DNA of 64,000 nucleotides from Variovorax paradoxus. Lineage in GTDB: Bacteria; Pseudomonadota; Gammaproteobacteria; Burkholderiales; Burkholderiaceae_C. A program made the translations under genes and the position numbers. The notes beneath the pieces are model-generated. The model had not been told where the DNA came from. It ran no database searches and saw only the letters and a list, made by a program, of their open reading frames with translations. The DNA lies in the NCBI RefSeq assembly GCF_009755665.1, contig NZ_CP046622.1:2666001-2730000 (forward strand). Reading direction: 5' to 3'. Shown in pieces: positions 23,064-33,963 of this stretch. How positions within the stretch are numbered: the stretch's first letter is position 1; every line of letters begins with the position of its first letter.

Positions 23064-23813
23064 TTACCTTGTGAAATCGTCTGGCGCCTGCCAGTGTCCG
23101 TCGATCAGCAGTTCATGGGGGCTGAAACGCGCCTTGTAGTTCATCTTGGCGCTGCCCTCGATCCAGTAGCCGAGGTAGACATGCGGCAGCCCGAGTTTTC
23201 GGGCCTGTTCGATCTGCCACAGCACGCTGTAGGTGCCGTAGCCCGCGCTGTCGTCCGGCTCGTAGAAGGTATAGACGGCCGAAATGCCGTCGTTCAGCAC
23301 GTCGAGTATCGACACCATCTTCAGCGCGCCCGCGCTGCCGTCGGGCAGCGTCTCGCGGAACTCGACCAGCCGCGAATTGACCCGGCTCTGCAGCAGGAAC
23401 TGGGTGTACTGGTCGATGCTGTCGTGGTCCATGCCGCCACCGGCGTGGCGGCCGTTCTGGTAGCGAAGATAGAGCTGGTAGTGCTCGGGCACGAAGCACA
23501 GCTTGAGCACGCGCGACTGCAGGTTCTTGTGCTGCTTCACGGCGCGGCGCTGGCTGCGGGTGGGATGAAAGCTGTTGACCAGCACGCGCAGCGGGATGCA
23601 GGCGCGGCAGCCATCGCAATAAGGCCTGTAGGTGAACATTCCGCTGCGCCGGAAGCCGCTGAGCACCAGGTCGGAGTAGGCGTCGTTGTGGATCAGGTGG
23701 CTGGGCGTGGCCACCTGCGACCGGGCCTGGCGGTCGGGCAGATAGCTGCAGGGGTAGGGCGCCGTCGCGTAGAACTGCAGCGTGTGAAGCGGAAGATCCT
23801 TGAGGTGCGTCAC
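23064..23813 (-). CDS. bpt: Aspartate/glutamate leucyltransferase
   Basis: A 249-residue aminoacyl-tRNA-protein transferase of the Ate/Bpt family that adds Leu to proteins with N-terminal Asp or Glu, making them ClpS/ClpAP substrates. The N-terminal Cys cluster is [13 protein letters not shown], and the transferase core includes [26 protein letters not shown]. The GTG start at 23813 overlaps the aat stop as GTGA. The Cys arrangement and partner gene favour Bpt over arginyltransferase, though sequence alone does not prove the amino acid. Confidence 0.92.
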   Translation of the reverse strand: MTHLKDLPLHTLQFYATAPYPCSYLPDRQARSQVATPSHLIHNDAYSDLVLSGFRRSGMFTYRPYCDGCRACIPLRVLVNSFHPTRSQRRAVKQHKNLQSRVLKLCFVPEHYQLYLRYQNGRHAGGGMDHDSIDQYTQFLLQSRVNSRLVEFRETLPDGSAGALKMVSILDVLNDGISAVYTFYEPDDSAGYGTYSVLWQIEQARKLGLPHVYLGYWIEGSAKMNYKARFSPHELLIDGHWQAPDDFTR

Positions 23814-24565
23814 GTCGATTGAGAAGGTCGCGTGGAAAGGAGTTCTGTCCAGTATACGGGCTCGAAATGCCACTGTGGGCCCTCTTGCCGGCGGGCATTG
23901 GCCACATGCGCCACGAAAGCGCCGCGTGACATTTCGCGTGCTCCCAGGCTCGCCAGGTGAGCGGTGTTCTGCTGGCAGTCGATCATCTTCACCTGGAACC
24001 GGCGGCACAGGCACACCAGCGCCGCCAGCGCGATCTTCGAGGCGTCCGGGCGGCGGGTGAACATCGATTCGCCGAACACCGCGCGCCCAAGCGCCACGCA
24101 GTAGAGCCCGCCCGCAAGCTCGCCGTCGATCCAGGTTTCCACGCTGTGCGCGTGGCCGGCCCGGTGCAGCGCCAGGTAGGCTTTCACCATGTCCGGCACG
24201 ATCCATGTGCCCGACTGACCGACACGCGGCGAATGCGAACAGGCCTTGATGACCGATGCGAAATCGTGGTCGATGCGCACTTCGCAGCCCGGCGCCTCTG
24301 CAAACCGCGCCAGGGTCTTGCGCAGCGACCGGTGGAGCTTGAAGTCGGCCACCTGCAGCACCATGCGCGGGTCCGGGCTCCACCAGAGAATCGGCTGGTC
24401 TTCGCTGAACCACGGAAATACGCAGCGGCCGTAGGCCTGCGTCAGGGTATCGACGTCGAGCGCTCCACCGGCTGCAAGCAGGCCGGGCACGGGGTCGGTT
24501 TCGCCCCACGCGGATGCGGGGTCGGGCAGCGCGTCGCCGGGTTCGAGCCAGGGCAGTTGTTGCAT
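23810..24565 (-). CDS. aat: Leucyl/phenylalanyl-tRNA-protein transferase
   Basis: A 251-residue enzyme that adds Leu or Phe to N-terminal Lys or Arg, creating type 2 N-degrons. Signatures are [25 protein letters not shown] (in parts) and the C-terminal [19 protein letters not shown]. The ATG at 24565 gives MQQLPWLEP, typical of the family. It overlaps bpt by 4 bp, so the two N-degron writers are translationally coupled. Confidence 0.94.
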   Translation of the reverse strand: MQQLPWLEPGDALPDPASAWGETDPVPGLLAAGGALDVDTLTQAYGRCVFPWFSEDQPILWWSPDPRMVLQVADFKLHRSLRKTLARFAEAPGCEVRIDHDFASVIKACSHSPRVGQSGTWIVPDMVKAYLALHRAGHAHSVETWIDGELAGGLYCVALGRAVFGESMFTRRPDASKIALAALVCLCRRFQVKMIDCQQNTAHLASLGAREMSRGAFVAHVANARRQEGPQWHFEPVYWTELLSTRPSQST

Positions 24566-24809
24566 GCCGTAGGTATACACGGCTTCGTGGCGGGCTTCAT
24601 CCGGATGGGAGAAAATGGCCGCTCTCCAGTGGATTGCAAACGATTGCGGTCTGCAAGCCACAGGCTCTGCGTGCAAAGCGCACAGGAATATCCGGAGCCC
24701 ATATAGTGCTTGCTGCTTCCATTCGCGCCCCACGGACGCAACCCCACAGACCCACAGCGGACCCTCCAGGCCGGCATTGCCTCGCGGAGGCCAGCACAAG
24801 AGGACAACG

Positions 24810-27140
24810 TTGACCACTGAATCCAACCCCACGCGTTTCGGTAGCGGCCAGGCGGTTCGCCGTCTGGAGGACGAGAGCCTGCTGGCCGGCGCAGGCCGCT
24901 ACACCGACGACGTCACGCTCCCCGGACAGGCGCATCTCGTCTTTCTCCGCTCTCCCTATCCGCATGCACGCATCGTGTCGATCGACACGGTCGCGGCCGC
25001 CGCAATGCCCGGCGTGCTGCGCGTGATCACGGGCACCGAAATGGCCGAAGCAGGCGTGAAGCCCATGCCCGGCGCTGCCGGCTTCAAGCGCGCCGATGGG
25101 GGCGACTGCGCCAGCCCGCCGCGCCTTGCCATGGCGCACGAGCGCGTGCGCTTTGTCGGCGAGGCGGTGGCGGCGGTGGTGGCCGAAACCGTGCAGCAGG
25201 CACGCGATGCCGCCGAGGTGGTGATGGTCGACTACGACGAGCTCCCGATGGTGGTCGATCTCGCGAGCGCCACCGCCGACGGCGCGCCGCAGTTGTGCGC
25301 CGAAGCCACAGGCAACATCGCCGCCGAAATGAAGCACGGCAGCAGCGAAGCCGCGACAGCGGCCTTTGCCAAGGCCAGCCATGTGGTTGCGCTGGACGTG
25401 GTCAACCAGCGCGTCGTCGCCCTGACTATCGAGCCGCGCTCGGTGCTTGCGGCCTACGACGGCGAATCCGACCGACTCACCATCCGCATGAGCACGCAAA
25501 TGCCCTCGGGTGTGCGCGACTCCGTGTGCGGCGCCATCGGGCTCGCGAAAGAGAAGGTGCGCGTGGTGGTGGGCGATGTCGGCGGCGGTTTCGGCATGAA
25601 GACCGGCGCCTACCCTGAAGACATTGCCGTTGCTTTTGCCGCGCTGCAGGTCAAGCGCCCCTTGAAGTGGGTGGCCGAGCGCAGCGAAGAATTTCTTTCC
25701 AGTGCGCACGGCCGCGACATCGAGGCCCGGGCCGAACTCGCGCTCGATGCCGACGGGAAGATCCTCGCGCTGCGCATCAAGACGCTGGCCAACGTGGGCG
25801 CCTATGCCACCGGCACCGGCGTTGCCATCCAGCTGCTGATCGGCCCCTGGGTGCAAACCAGCGTCTACGACATCCAGACCATCGACTTTCACTTCAAGGC
25901 GGTGCTCACCAACACCGCGCCCACCGGCGCCTACCGCGGCGCGGGCCGCCCAGAAGCCATCTTCACCATCGAGCGCCTGATGGACGAGGCCGCGCGCCAG
26001 ACCGGAATCGACCGCGTCGAGCTGCGCCGCCGCAACTTCATCCGCCCTGAGCAGATGCCCTACAAGAACCCGATGGCGCAGACCTACGACACCGGCAAGT
26101 TCGAGTCGGTGATGGACCAGGCCCTGGCGCTGGCCGACTGGCAAGGCTTCGAGACCCGCGCGGCCGAGTCGGCCCGGCAAGGCAAGCACCGCGGCCTGGG
26201 CATTGCCACCTTTCTCGAATGGACGGGGGGCAACGTGTTCGAGGAGCGCGTCACGGTTTCGGTGCAGGCCGATGGCGTAATCGAAGTGTTCTCGGCCGTC
26301 AACGCGATGGGGCAGGGCATTGCCACGTCGCTGGCGCAGCTGGCGGTCGATGCCTTCGGCGTGCCGATCGAGAAGGTGCGCGTCGTGCTTGGCGACACCG
26401 ACCGCGGCGACGGTTTCGGCAGCGCCGGCTCGCGCTCGCTGTTCACCGGCGGCTCGGCCGTTCGCATTGGCGCCGAGCGCACCATCGACAAGGCGCGCGA
26501 GCTCGCGGCGCAGGAGTTCGAAGCCTCCGTCGACGACATCGTCTACAGCCGCGGTGTGTTCAATGTGGCCGGCACCGATCTCGAGCTCGACCTGTTCGCC
26601 CTGGCGGGCAAGCAGCCCGAGGGTGAAATCTTCGTCGACTCAACCAGCACAGTGGCCGGCCCGACCTGGCCCAACGGCTGCCATATCTGCGAGATCGAAA
26701 TCGATCCGCCGACGGGCGAGATCAGCGTGGTGGCCTACAGTTCAGTCAACGACGTAGGCCGTGTGATCAACCCGATGATCGTGCGCGGCCAGCTTGAAGG
26801 CGGCGCGGTGCAGGGCATTGGCCAGGCGCTCTACGAGCAGGTGGTGTACGACCACGATACAGGCCAGCCCGTGACCGGCAGCCTCATGGACTACGCCGCG
26901 CCGCGCGCCGATATCGTGCAGACCATGTTCCACATGGAAATGGACGAGTCGACGCCCTGCATCAACAATCCGCTGGGCGTGAAAGGCGTGGGCGAACTCG
27001 GCACCATCGGTGCCACGCCGGCCATCGTCAACGCCGTGGCCGACGCCTTTGCGCGCAACGGCTTTGCGGCCAGCGCACCGCGCCTGCACATGCCGCTGAG
27101 TCCGGCGCGCGTGTGGCAGGCCATGCACACGGTGGATTGA
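24810..27140 (+). CDS. Molybdenum hydroxylase large subunit (xanthine dehydrogenase family, form II CoxL-like)
   Basis: A 776-residue molybdopterin-binding subunit. The N-terminal a/b hammerhead domain (RRLEDESLLAGAGRYTDDV) is followed by the Mo-cofactor domain with GDVGGGFGMKTGAYPE, PTGAYRGAGRPEA and the catalytic Glu in GVKGVGELGT near residue 729. The AYRGAGR loop is the form II type, not the AYRCSFR loop of true CO dehydrogenase, so the substrate is unknown. The start is a TTG with AGAGGA 5 nt upstream. No FAD or 2Fe-2S subunit gene is adjacent. An SRPBCC gene follows 6 bp downstream. Confidence 0.88.
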   Translation: MTTESNPTRFGSGQAVRRLEDESLLAGAGRYTDDVTLPGQAHLVFLRSPYPHARIVSIDTVAAAAMPGVLRVITGTEMAEAGVKPMPGAAGFKRADGGDCASPPRLAMAHERVRFVGEAVAAVVAETVQQARDAAEVVMVDYDELPMVVDLASATADGAPQLCAEATGNIAAEMKHGSSEAATAAFAKASHVVALDVVNQRVVALTIEPRSVLAAYDGESDRLTIRMSTQMPSGVRDSVCGAIGLAKEKVRVVVGDVGGGFGMKTGAYPEDIAVAFAALQVKRPLKWVAERSEEFLSSAHGRDIEARAELALDADGKILALRIKTLANVGAYATGTGVAIQLLIGPWVQTSVYDIQTIDFHFKAVLTNTAPTGAYRGAGRPEAIFTIERLMDEAARQTGIDRVELRRRNFIRPEQMPYKNPMAQTYDTGKFESVMDQALALADWQGFETRAAESARQGKHRGLGIATFLEWTGGNVFEERVTVSVQADGVIEVFSAVNAMGQGIATSLAQLAVDAFGVPIEKVRVVLGDTDRGDGFGSAGSRSLFTGGSAVRIGAERTIDKARELAAQEFEASVDDIVYSRGVFNVAGTDLELDLFALAGKQPEGEIFVDSTSTVAGPTWPNGCHICEIEIDPPTGEISVVAYSSVNDVGRVINPMIVRGQLEGGAVQGIGQALYEQVVYDHDTGQPVTGSLMDYAAPRADIVQTMFHMEMDESTPCINNPLGVKGVGELGTIGATPAIVNAVADAFARNGFAASAPRLHMPLSPARVWQAMHTVD

Positions 27141-27146
27141 AGAACC

Positions 27147-27542
27147 ATGGCAACGATCTACAAAGAATTCATCGTCGAGGCCGATGCGGCGCAGGTCTGG
27201 GATGCACTGCGCGACTTCGGCGCCGTGCACACGCGCCTCGCGCCCGGCTTTCTGACCGACGCCAAGCTCGACGGGCAGGGGGCCCGCATCGTGAGCTTTG
27301 CCAACGGCCTGGTGGCACGCGAGCTGCTCGTGGGCATCGACGAGCCGAACCGCCGCCTGGCCTACACCATCACCGGCGGCAAGGCGAGCCACCACTATGC
27401 ATCGGCACAGGTGTTCGCGCATGGCGAAGGGCGCTCGCGCTTCGTGTGGATCACCGATGTGCTGCCCGACGAATTTGCCGCCTACATTGCGCCGATGATG
27501 GACCAGGGCGGCGCTGCGATGAAGAAGACGCTCGAAAAGTAA
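27147..27542 (+). CDS. SRPBCC family (polyketide cyclase-like) protein
   Basis: A 131-residue START/Bet v1-like fold protein. The typical N-terminus is KEFIVEADAAQVWDALRDF and the final helix is IAPMMDQGGAAMKKTLEK. It lies 6 bp after the molybdenum hydroxylase subunit and is surely cotranscribed. The carbon monoxide dehydrogenase accessory protein CoxG is also SRPBCC, so an accessory or substrate-binding role is possible but not shown. Confidence 0.82.
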   Translation: MATIYKEFIVEADAAQVWDALRDFGAVHTRLAPGFLTDAKLDGQGARIVSFANGLVARELLVGIDEPNRRLAYTITGGKASHHYASAQVFAHGEGRSRFVWITDVLPDEFAAYIAPMMDQGGAAMKKTLEK

Positions 27543-27556
27543 AGCCTGCCGTCCGC

Positions 27557-28855
<1,299 letters not shown>

Positions 28856-28868
28856 TCACACCGACCAG

Positions 28869-29639
28869 ATGACCATTGCCAAAGCCGACTTCATCGAGGG
28901 CATCGCCAAGGGAATGGCCGTGCTCGAAAGCTTCGATACCGAGCGCCAGCGCCTCAACGCCACCCTGGCTGCCGAGCGTGCGGGCCTCACGCGTGCCGCC
29001 GCCCGCCGCCACCTGCTGACGCTGGCTCACCTGGGCTATCTGGAGACGGATGGCAGCTATTTCTGGATGGCGCCCAAGGTGCTGCGCTTCTCGGGCAGCT
29101 ATCTTGCTTCGTCGCGGCTGCCGCGCGCGCTGCAGCCCACCCTGAACCGCCTTGCGGCACAAACGGGGGAGTCGTTCTCGGCCGTGGTGCTCGACGGCGA
29201 AGAGGCGGTCATCATCGCGCGCAGCGGCGCCTACGGCACGCCGACCCGAGTGCTCGCCTATGGCCTGCATCTTGGCGCCCGGCTTCCCGCTCATGCAACA
29301 TCGACCGGACGGGTACTGCTCGCGGCCATGGCGCCGGTGCAGTTCACGCAATGGCTCAAGGGGCGCCACCTTGCGCGGCTCACGCCGCACACCACCACCC
29401 AGGCACGCGGCTTGCGCCAGCTGATCTCCCGCGTGCGCAAGGACGACTACTGCTTTGCCAGCGAAGAGCACGAGCTCGGCGTGCAGGCGCTCGCCGTGCC
29501 GCTGCGCGACATGCAGGGCCGCACCGTGGCCGCACTCAATGTGGTGCTCTCCGGCACGCGCTATCAGGAAGAGACCCTCCAGCGCGAGATGCTGCCTCTG
29601 CTCTTCGAGGCCGCGCGCGAGGTCAGGTCGTTGCTGTAG
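28869..29639 (+). CDS. pobR: IclR family regulator of the PcaR/PobR group
   Basis: A 256-residue regulator with N-terminal KGMAVLESFDTERQRLNATL and a winged helix-turn-helix, RAGLTRAAARRHLLTLAHLG. The effector domain (HATSTGRVLLAAM, ASEEHELGVQALAVPL) resembles the PcaR/PcaU/PobR subgroup, which senses aromatic acids. The ATG at 28869 is just after the operators. It likely activates the divergent pobA in response to 4-hydroxybenzoate; the symbol is inferred from position and family. Confidence 0.86.
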   Translation: MTIAKADFIEGIAKGMAVLESFDTERQRLNATLAAERAGLTRAAARRHLLTLAHLGYLETDGSYFWMAPKVLRFSGSYLASSRLPRALQPTLNRLAAQTGESFSAVVLDGEEAVIIARSGAYGTPTRVLAYGLHLGARLPAHATSTGRVLLAAMAPVQFTQWLKGRHLARLTPHTTTQARGLRQLISRVRKDDYCFASEEHELGVQALAVPLRDMQGRTVAALNVVLSGTRYQEETLQREMLPLLFEAAREVRSLL

Positions 29640-29692
29640 CCTGAACTTTCCGCGCCGCCGCTGCCTCGAACCCGAAACGGAACACAACGACC

Positions 29693-30352
29693 ATGCGACT
29701 GCTGCTCCTGGAAGACGATGTGATGATCGGCGAAGCCGTGCTCGACTTGCTTCGGGCCGAGCAATACGCCGTGGACTGGGTGAAAGACGGCGATGCGGCC
29801 GAATCCGCATTGCGCACCCAGCAATACGACCTGGTGCTGCTCGACCTGGGCGTGCCCCGCCGCGACGGGCTCGAGGTGCTGCGCAGCCTGCGCGCCCGCA
29901 AGCAGCGCATGCCCGTGCTGATTGCCACCGCGCGCGACTCTGTGCAGCAACGCATCGAAGGGCTCGACGCGGGCGCCGACGACTACGTGCTCAAGCCCTA
30001 CGACCTCGACGAGTTGCTTGCCCGCATCCGGGCACTGCTGCGCCGCGCGGCAGGGCGTGCCGAGCCGGTGTACGAGCACATGGGCGTGAGCATCAATTCC
30101 GCCACGCGCGAGGTTTCGGTGGCAGGGCAGCCGGTGATACTTTCGGCCCGCGAATGGGCGGTGCTCGAACCGCTGATCGCAAGGCCCGGCATGGTGCTGT
30201 CGCGCGCGCAACTCGAAGAAAAACTCTACAGCTGGAAAGACGAAATCAGCAGCAACGCCGTAGAGGTGTACGTGCACGGCCTGCGCAAGAAGCTGGGCGC
30301 GGAGCTGATCCGCAACGTGCGCGGCGTTGGCTACATGGTGCCCAAGGCATGA
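29693..30352 (+). CDS. OmpR-family response regulator (QseB/PmrA-like)
   Basis: A 219-residue regulator. The receiver domain has acidic residues at 8-9 (LLLEDDV), phospho-acceptor Asp51 (LVLLDLGVP) and the Lys of YVLKPYDLDEL. The C-terminal winged helix ends GVGYMVPKA. Its stop overlaps the sensor kinase start as ATGA. A PmrA-type box lies upstream of the protease gene just beyond the kinase, so that gene is a likely target. Confidence 0.92.
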   Translation: MRLLLLEDDVMIGEAVLDLLRAEQYAVDWVKDGDAAESALRTQQYDLVLLDLGVPRRDGLEVLRSLRARKQRMPVLIATARDSVQQRIEGLDAGADDYVLKPYDLDELLARIRALLRRAAGRAEPVYEHMGVSINSATREVSVAGQPVILSAREWAVLEPLIARPGMVLSRAQLEEKLYSWKDEISSNAVEVYVHGLRKKLGAELIRNVRGVGYMVPKA

Positions 30353-31680
30353 TCCGCGCGCTGACGGGGTCGCTGCGCGCGCGCCTGCTTTGGTTTCTGC
30401 TTGCGGCCATTGTGCTGGCCGCCGGCGCGCAGGCGGTGGTGGCCTACCGCACGGTGCTGAAGGAGGCCGACGACATCTTCGACTACCACATGCAGCAGAT
30501 GGCGCTCTCGCTGCGTGCCGGCTTGCCGCCGAGTGCGGCGGTCGGCGGCATCGGCAGCGGCGAGCAGAACTTCGAGTTCGTGGTGCAGGTGTGGACGGCC
30601 GACGGCGTGCGCATTTTCGAGTCGGCCGAGCAGGCCGCGCTGCCGCAACTGGCGGTGCTGGGTTTTGCCGACGTGCGTGCGCGCGGCACCACCTACCGGG
30701 TGTTCTCGATGCAGACCAGCGCGCTGGTCATCCAGGTGGCACAAGACATGGCGGCGCGGCGCAACATGGCCGGCGCGCTGGCCTTGCGCACCATTGCGCC
30801 CGTGGCGCTCATGGCGCCGCTGCTCATGCTCATCGTCTGGTGGGTGGTGAGCCTTTCGCTCGCGCCCGTGGCGCGCGTGCGCACGCAGGTTGCATCGCGG
30901 CAAGCCGACGATCTTTCCGCCGTGAGCGAGGAAGGCCTGCCCGACGAAGTACGCCCACTGGTGCAAGAACTCAACCTGCTGTTCGACCGGGTGCGCCACG
31001 CCTTCGATGCGCAAAAGCACTTTGTGGCCGATGCCGCGCATGAGCTTCGTTCGCCGCTTGCCGCACTGAAGCTGCAGGTGCAGGGCCTGCAGCGCGCACC
31101 CGATGCGGCGGCGCGCGAGGTGGCCGTGAGCAGGCTCGTGGCGGGTATCGATCGCGCGACGCGGCTGGTCGAGCAGATGCTCGCGCTGGCCCGGCACGAG
31201 GCCAGCATGGCCGCAGGTGCCAAGCCCGAACCGGTCGACCTTGCCGAGACCGCGCGGCTCGCCATTTCGGACGCGGTCGCGGCCGCGCAGGCACGGCGCA
31301 TCGACATCGGCATCTCGCATGCGGACGACGCCGCCGTGGTGAACGGCCAGCCCGAGGCGCTGCGCATGCTGCTGCGCAACCTGGTCGACAACGCCGTGAA
31401 GTACACGCCTGAAGGCGGGCGCGTGGACGTGGGCATTGCGGTGCAAGGCGAGGGCGTGGAGCTCAGTGTGGACGACAGCGGGCCCGGCCTGCCCGAAGAG
31501 GAGCGCGGGCGGGTGCTCGACCGTTTCTATCGCTCTGGCGAGCCGCAGGCGCCGGGCAGCGGGCTGGGGCTGGCCATCGTCAAGTCGATTGCCGACCTGC
31601 ATGGCGCCACGGTGGCGCTCGCCGCATCGCCGAGCCTGGGCGGCCTGCGGGCGGTGGTGCGCTTTGCAGCCAAGGCCTGA
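30349..31680 (+). CDS. Sensor histidine kinase (QseC/PmrB-like)
   Basis: A 443-residue inner-membrane kinase. The first transmembrane helix spans about 12-32 and the second about 148-170 (IAPVALMAPLLMLIVWWVV), enclosing a periplasmic sensor of about 115 residues. After a linker, the dimerisation and phosphoacceptor motif is FVADAAHELRSPL with His231. The ATPase domain has the N box LVDNAVKYTPEG, DDSGPGLP and GSGLGLAIVKSI. It pairs with the response regulator by gene overlap. The signal is unknown. Confidence 0.92.
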   Translation: MIRALTGSLRARLLWFLLAAIVLAAGAQAVVAYRTVLKEADDIFDYHMQQMALSLRAGLPPSAAVGGIGSGEQNFEFVVQVWTADGVRIFESAEQAALPQLAVLGFADVRARGTTYRVFSMQTSALVIQVAQDMAARRNMAGALALRTIAPVALMAPLLMLIVWWVVSLSLAPVARVRTQVASRQADDLSAVSEEGLPDEVRPLVQELNLLFDRVRHAFDAQKHFVADAAHELRSPLAALKLQVQGLQRAPDAAAREVAVSRLVAGIDRATRLVEQMLALARHEASMAAGAKPEPVDLAETARLAISDAVAAAQARRIDIGISHADDAAVVNGQPEALRMLLRNLVDNAVKYTPEGGRVDVGIAVQGEGVELSVDDSGPGLPEEERGRVLDRFYRSGEPQAPGSGLGLAIVKSIADLHGATVALAASPSLGGLRAVVRFAAKA

Positions 31681-31703
31681 GCTCTCTCGAATTCGGGTCG
31701 CGC

Positions 31704-31720
31704 TTTAAGGCGCGCTTAAG
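31704..31720 (+). promoter_or_regulatory. PmrA/QseB-type box upstream of the Do protease gene
   Basis: TTTAAG-GCGCG-CTTAAG fits the PmrA/BasR consensus of two YTTAAG half-sites spaced by 5 bp. It lies 63 bp upstream of the protease ATG and 24 bp after the sensor kinase stop. The response regulator encoded immediately upstream belongs to the family that binds such boxes. Confidence 0.65.
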
Positions 31721-31782
31721 TCAGCGGGCCGACATTCCTCTCATCGTGTTTGCGTGCAGACGCATTGAAAGGAAAGCTAGAA

Positions 31783-33252
31783 ATGAACACCCGCCTGACT
31801 TCTCCCTCCGCCCTGGTTCTTGCCCTGGCAACCGCCGGGGTGATCGGCGCCGTTGGTGCCGGCGCCTACACCAGTGCCGTGAGCGCCCCGACCAACGCCA
31901 CGCCCGTCGCCGCAGCCCCCGCAATGGTCACGCTGCCCGACTTCTCCACCATCACCACGCGAGACGGCCCTGCGGTGGTCAACATCAGCGTGACCGGTAC
32001 CGCCAAGGAGTCGGACGCCGAAGCCGCGGCCGAGATGCAGGGCATCGACCCGGAAGATCCGATGTTCCAGTTCTTCCGCCGCTTCCAGGGCCAGATGGGC
32101 CCGCGCGCACAGCAGCGCGATGTGCCGGTGCGGGCGCAGGGCTCGGGTTTCATCGTGAGCCCCGACGGCCTCATCATGACCAACGCGCACGTCGTGAAAG
32201 GCGCGAAGGAGGTTACCGTCAAGCTGACCGACCGCCGCGAATACCGCGCCAAAGTGCTCGGCGCCGACGCCAAGACCGACATCGCCGTGCTCAAGATCGA
32301 CGCGAAGAACCTGCCCACGCTTGCCTTGGGCAACACCAAGGACCTGAAGGTCGGCGAATGGGTGCTGGCCATCGGCTCGCCCTTCGGCTTCGAGAACACG
32401 GTAACGGCGGGCGTGGTGAGCGCCAAGGGCCGCTCGTTGCCCGACGACAGCTACGTGCCGTTCATCCAGACCGACGTGGCGGTGAACCCCGGCAACTCGG
32501 GCGGGCCGCTTCTCAACACGCGCGGCGAGGTGGTCGGCATCAACTCGCAGATCTACAGCCGCAGCGGCGGCTACCAGGGTGTGTCGTTCGCCATTCCCAT
32601 CGATGTGGCCGTGCAGGTGAAGGATCAGATCGTTGCCACCGGCAAGGCCACGCATGCGCGCCTGGGCGTGGCGGTGCAGGAGGTGAACCAGGCCTTTGCC
32701 GATTCGTTCAAGCTCGACAAGCCCGAGGGTGCGCTGGTCTCCAACATCGAGAAGGGCGGCCCCGGCGACAAGGCCGGCCTGAAGGCGGGCGATGTGATCC
32801 GCAAGGTCGACGGCCAGCCCATCGTCTCGTCTGGCGATCTGCCCGCCGTCATCGGTCAGCAGACGCCGGGCAAGAAGGTCACGCTCGAAGTGTGGCGCCA
32901 AGGCGAGCGCCAGGAGCTTTCCGCCAAGCTCGGCGACGCGAGCGACAAGCCCACGCAGGTCGCAAAGGCCGACAGCGCCGCGGGGCAGGGCAAGCTCGGC
33001 CTTGCACTGCGGCCGCTGCAGCCGCAGGAAAAGCGCGAGGCCGCCATCGAGAACGGCCTGCTGGTCGAAGACGTTGCTGGTCCGTCGGCCATGGCCGGCG
33101 TACAGGCGGGCGACGTGCTGCTGGCCATCAACGGCACGCCAGCCAAGAGTCTGGAGCAGGTGCGCGAAGTGGTGGCCAAGGCCGACAAGTCGGTCGCGCT
33201 TCTGATCCAGCGCGGCGAAGACAAGATCTTCGTGCCGGTTCGCATCGGCTGA
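31783..33252 (+). CDS. Periplasmic Do-type serine protease (DegP/DegQ/MucD family)
   Basis: A 489-residue HtrA protease and chaperone of the periplasm. It has an N-terminal signal (hydrophobic about 10-30), a trypsin-like domain with the His136/Asp166/Ser239 triad (TNAHVV, TDIAVL, PGNSGGPL), then two PDZ domains (about 265-360 and 395-489). Loop LA is Q-rich (FFRRFQGQMG), as in the family. GAAAGGAAAG precedes the ATG. Located after a two-component system and a PmrA-like box, it probably responds to envelope stress. Confidence 0.93.
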   Translation: MNTRLTSPSALVLALATAGVIGAVGAGAYTSAVSAPTNATPVAAAPAMVTLPDFSTITTRDGPAVVNISVTGTAKESDAEAAAEMQGIDPEDPMFQFFRRFQGQMGPRAQQRDVPVRAQGSGFIVSPDGLIMTNAHVVKGAKEVTVKLTDRREYRAKVLGADAKTDIAVLKIDAKNLPTLALGNTKDLKVGEWVLAIGSPFGFENTVTAGVVSAKGRSLPDDSYVPFIQTDVAVNPGNSGGPLLNTRGEVVGINSQIYSRSGGYQGVSFAIPIDVAVQVKDQIVATGKATHARLGVAVQEVNQAFADSFKLDKPEGALVSNIEKGGPGDKAGLKAGDVIRKVDGQPIVSSGDLPAVIGQQTPGKKVTLEVWRQGERQELSAKLGDASDKPTQVAKADSAAGQGKLGLALRPLQPQEKREAAIENGLLVEDVAGPSAMAGVQAGDVLLAINGTPAKSLEQVREVVAKADKSVALLIQRGEDKIFVPVRIG

Positions 33253-33280
33253 GCTTCGCCGTCAGGCTTTTGCGCAGAAC

Positions 33281-33583
33281 ATGAGCTCATCGTCCGGAGG
33301 CCTTTCGGCGCACATCCTGCCCACGTCGGCCACCATGATCGGCGTGTGCATGACGGTGATGTCGATCGGCCACCTGGGCCCGCGCGACGACCTGCGGCTG
33401 GTCATCGATCGCATGCTGGCCATCGACGCACTGGTCTTCCTGGCCAGTGCGCTCTTGTCATTCATCTCGATGCGGTCGCGCAAATCAGGCGCCCGCCTGG
33501 AAGCTTGGGGCGAGGTGGTCTTCATTGCCGGGCTTGCGCTGCTGGCGCTGGGCGCCGTGACGCTGGCGTTTGCCTTGCGCTGA
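33281..33583 (+). CDS. Small membrane protein of unknown function
   Basis: A 100-residue hypothetical protein with three hydrophobic segments (ILPTSATMIGVCMTVMSI, MLAIDALVFLASALLSFI, VVFIAGLALLALGAVTLAF) and basic loops, suggesting an inner-membrane protein. It follows the protease by 28 bp. There is no strong ribosome-binding site and I do not recognise a family. Confidence 0.6.
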   Translation: MSSSSGGLSAHILPTSATMIGVCMTVMSIGHLGPRDDLRLVIDRMLAIDALVFLASALLSFISMRSRKSGARLEAWGEVVFIAGLALLALGAVTLAFALR

Positions 33584-33625
33584 CGCGGTCGCCGGACGCT
33601 GCCGGCGCCGCGCCGCGAGCGCGCT

Positions 33626-33841
33626 TCAGGACTCTTTGTTGCCCGCGTCTTTTTGGGGGACTTGCGCGTCGAGCTCGTCCTTGATGCCCTTGTCCCCGCG
33701 CAGGGCCATGTAGAGCACCGCCCCCAAGCCGATCACCGCGACGGAGATCAGAGCGAAGAGGCCTCCACCAAAGGCCCACCACCAGAACAAACCGCTTGCA
33801 ACAAGAAGCAGCGCAACCAAGAGTAGGGAATTCAAGTGCAT
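33626..33841 (-). CDS. Small two-helix membrane protein, hypothetical
   Basis: A 71-residue protein with two hydrophobic helices (LLLVALLLVASGLFWWW and LFALISVAVIGLGAVLYMAL) and a charged C-terminal tail. No clear Shine-Dalgarno precedes the ATG at 33841. It is convergent with the preceding small membrane gene. No family is recognised. Confidence 0.55.
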   Translation of the reverse strand: MHLNSLLLVALLLVASGLFWWWAFGGGLFALISVAVIGLGAVLYMALRGDKGIKDELDAQVPQKDAGNKES

Positions 33842-33963
33842 GGACCAAGCCGATAGTACATTGGCGGTAATGTACGCGGCGTTACTGTTTAGCGGCTGAC
33901 TCGCGCTCTGGGATTGCCCTCTTTTTGCGATATTTCGCGTGTGCGGTGTGCCCTCTGCGGGCT

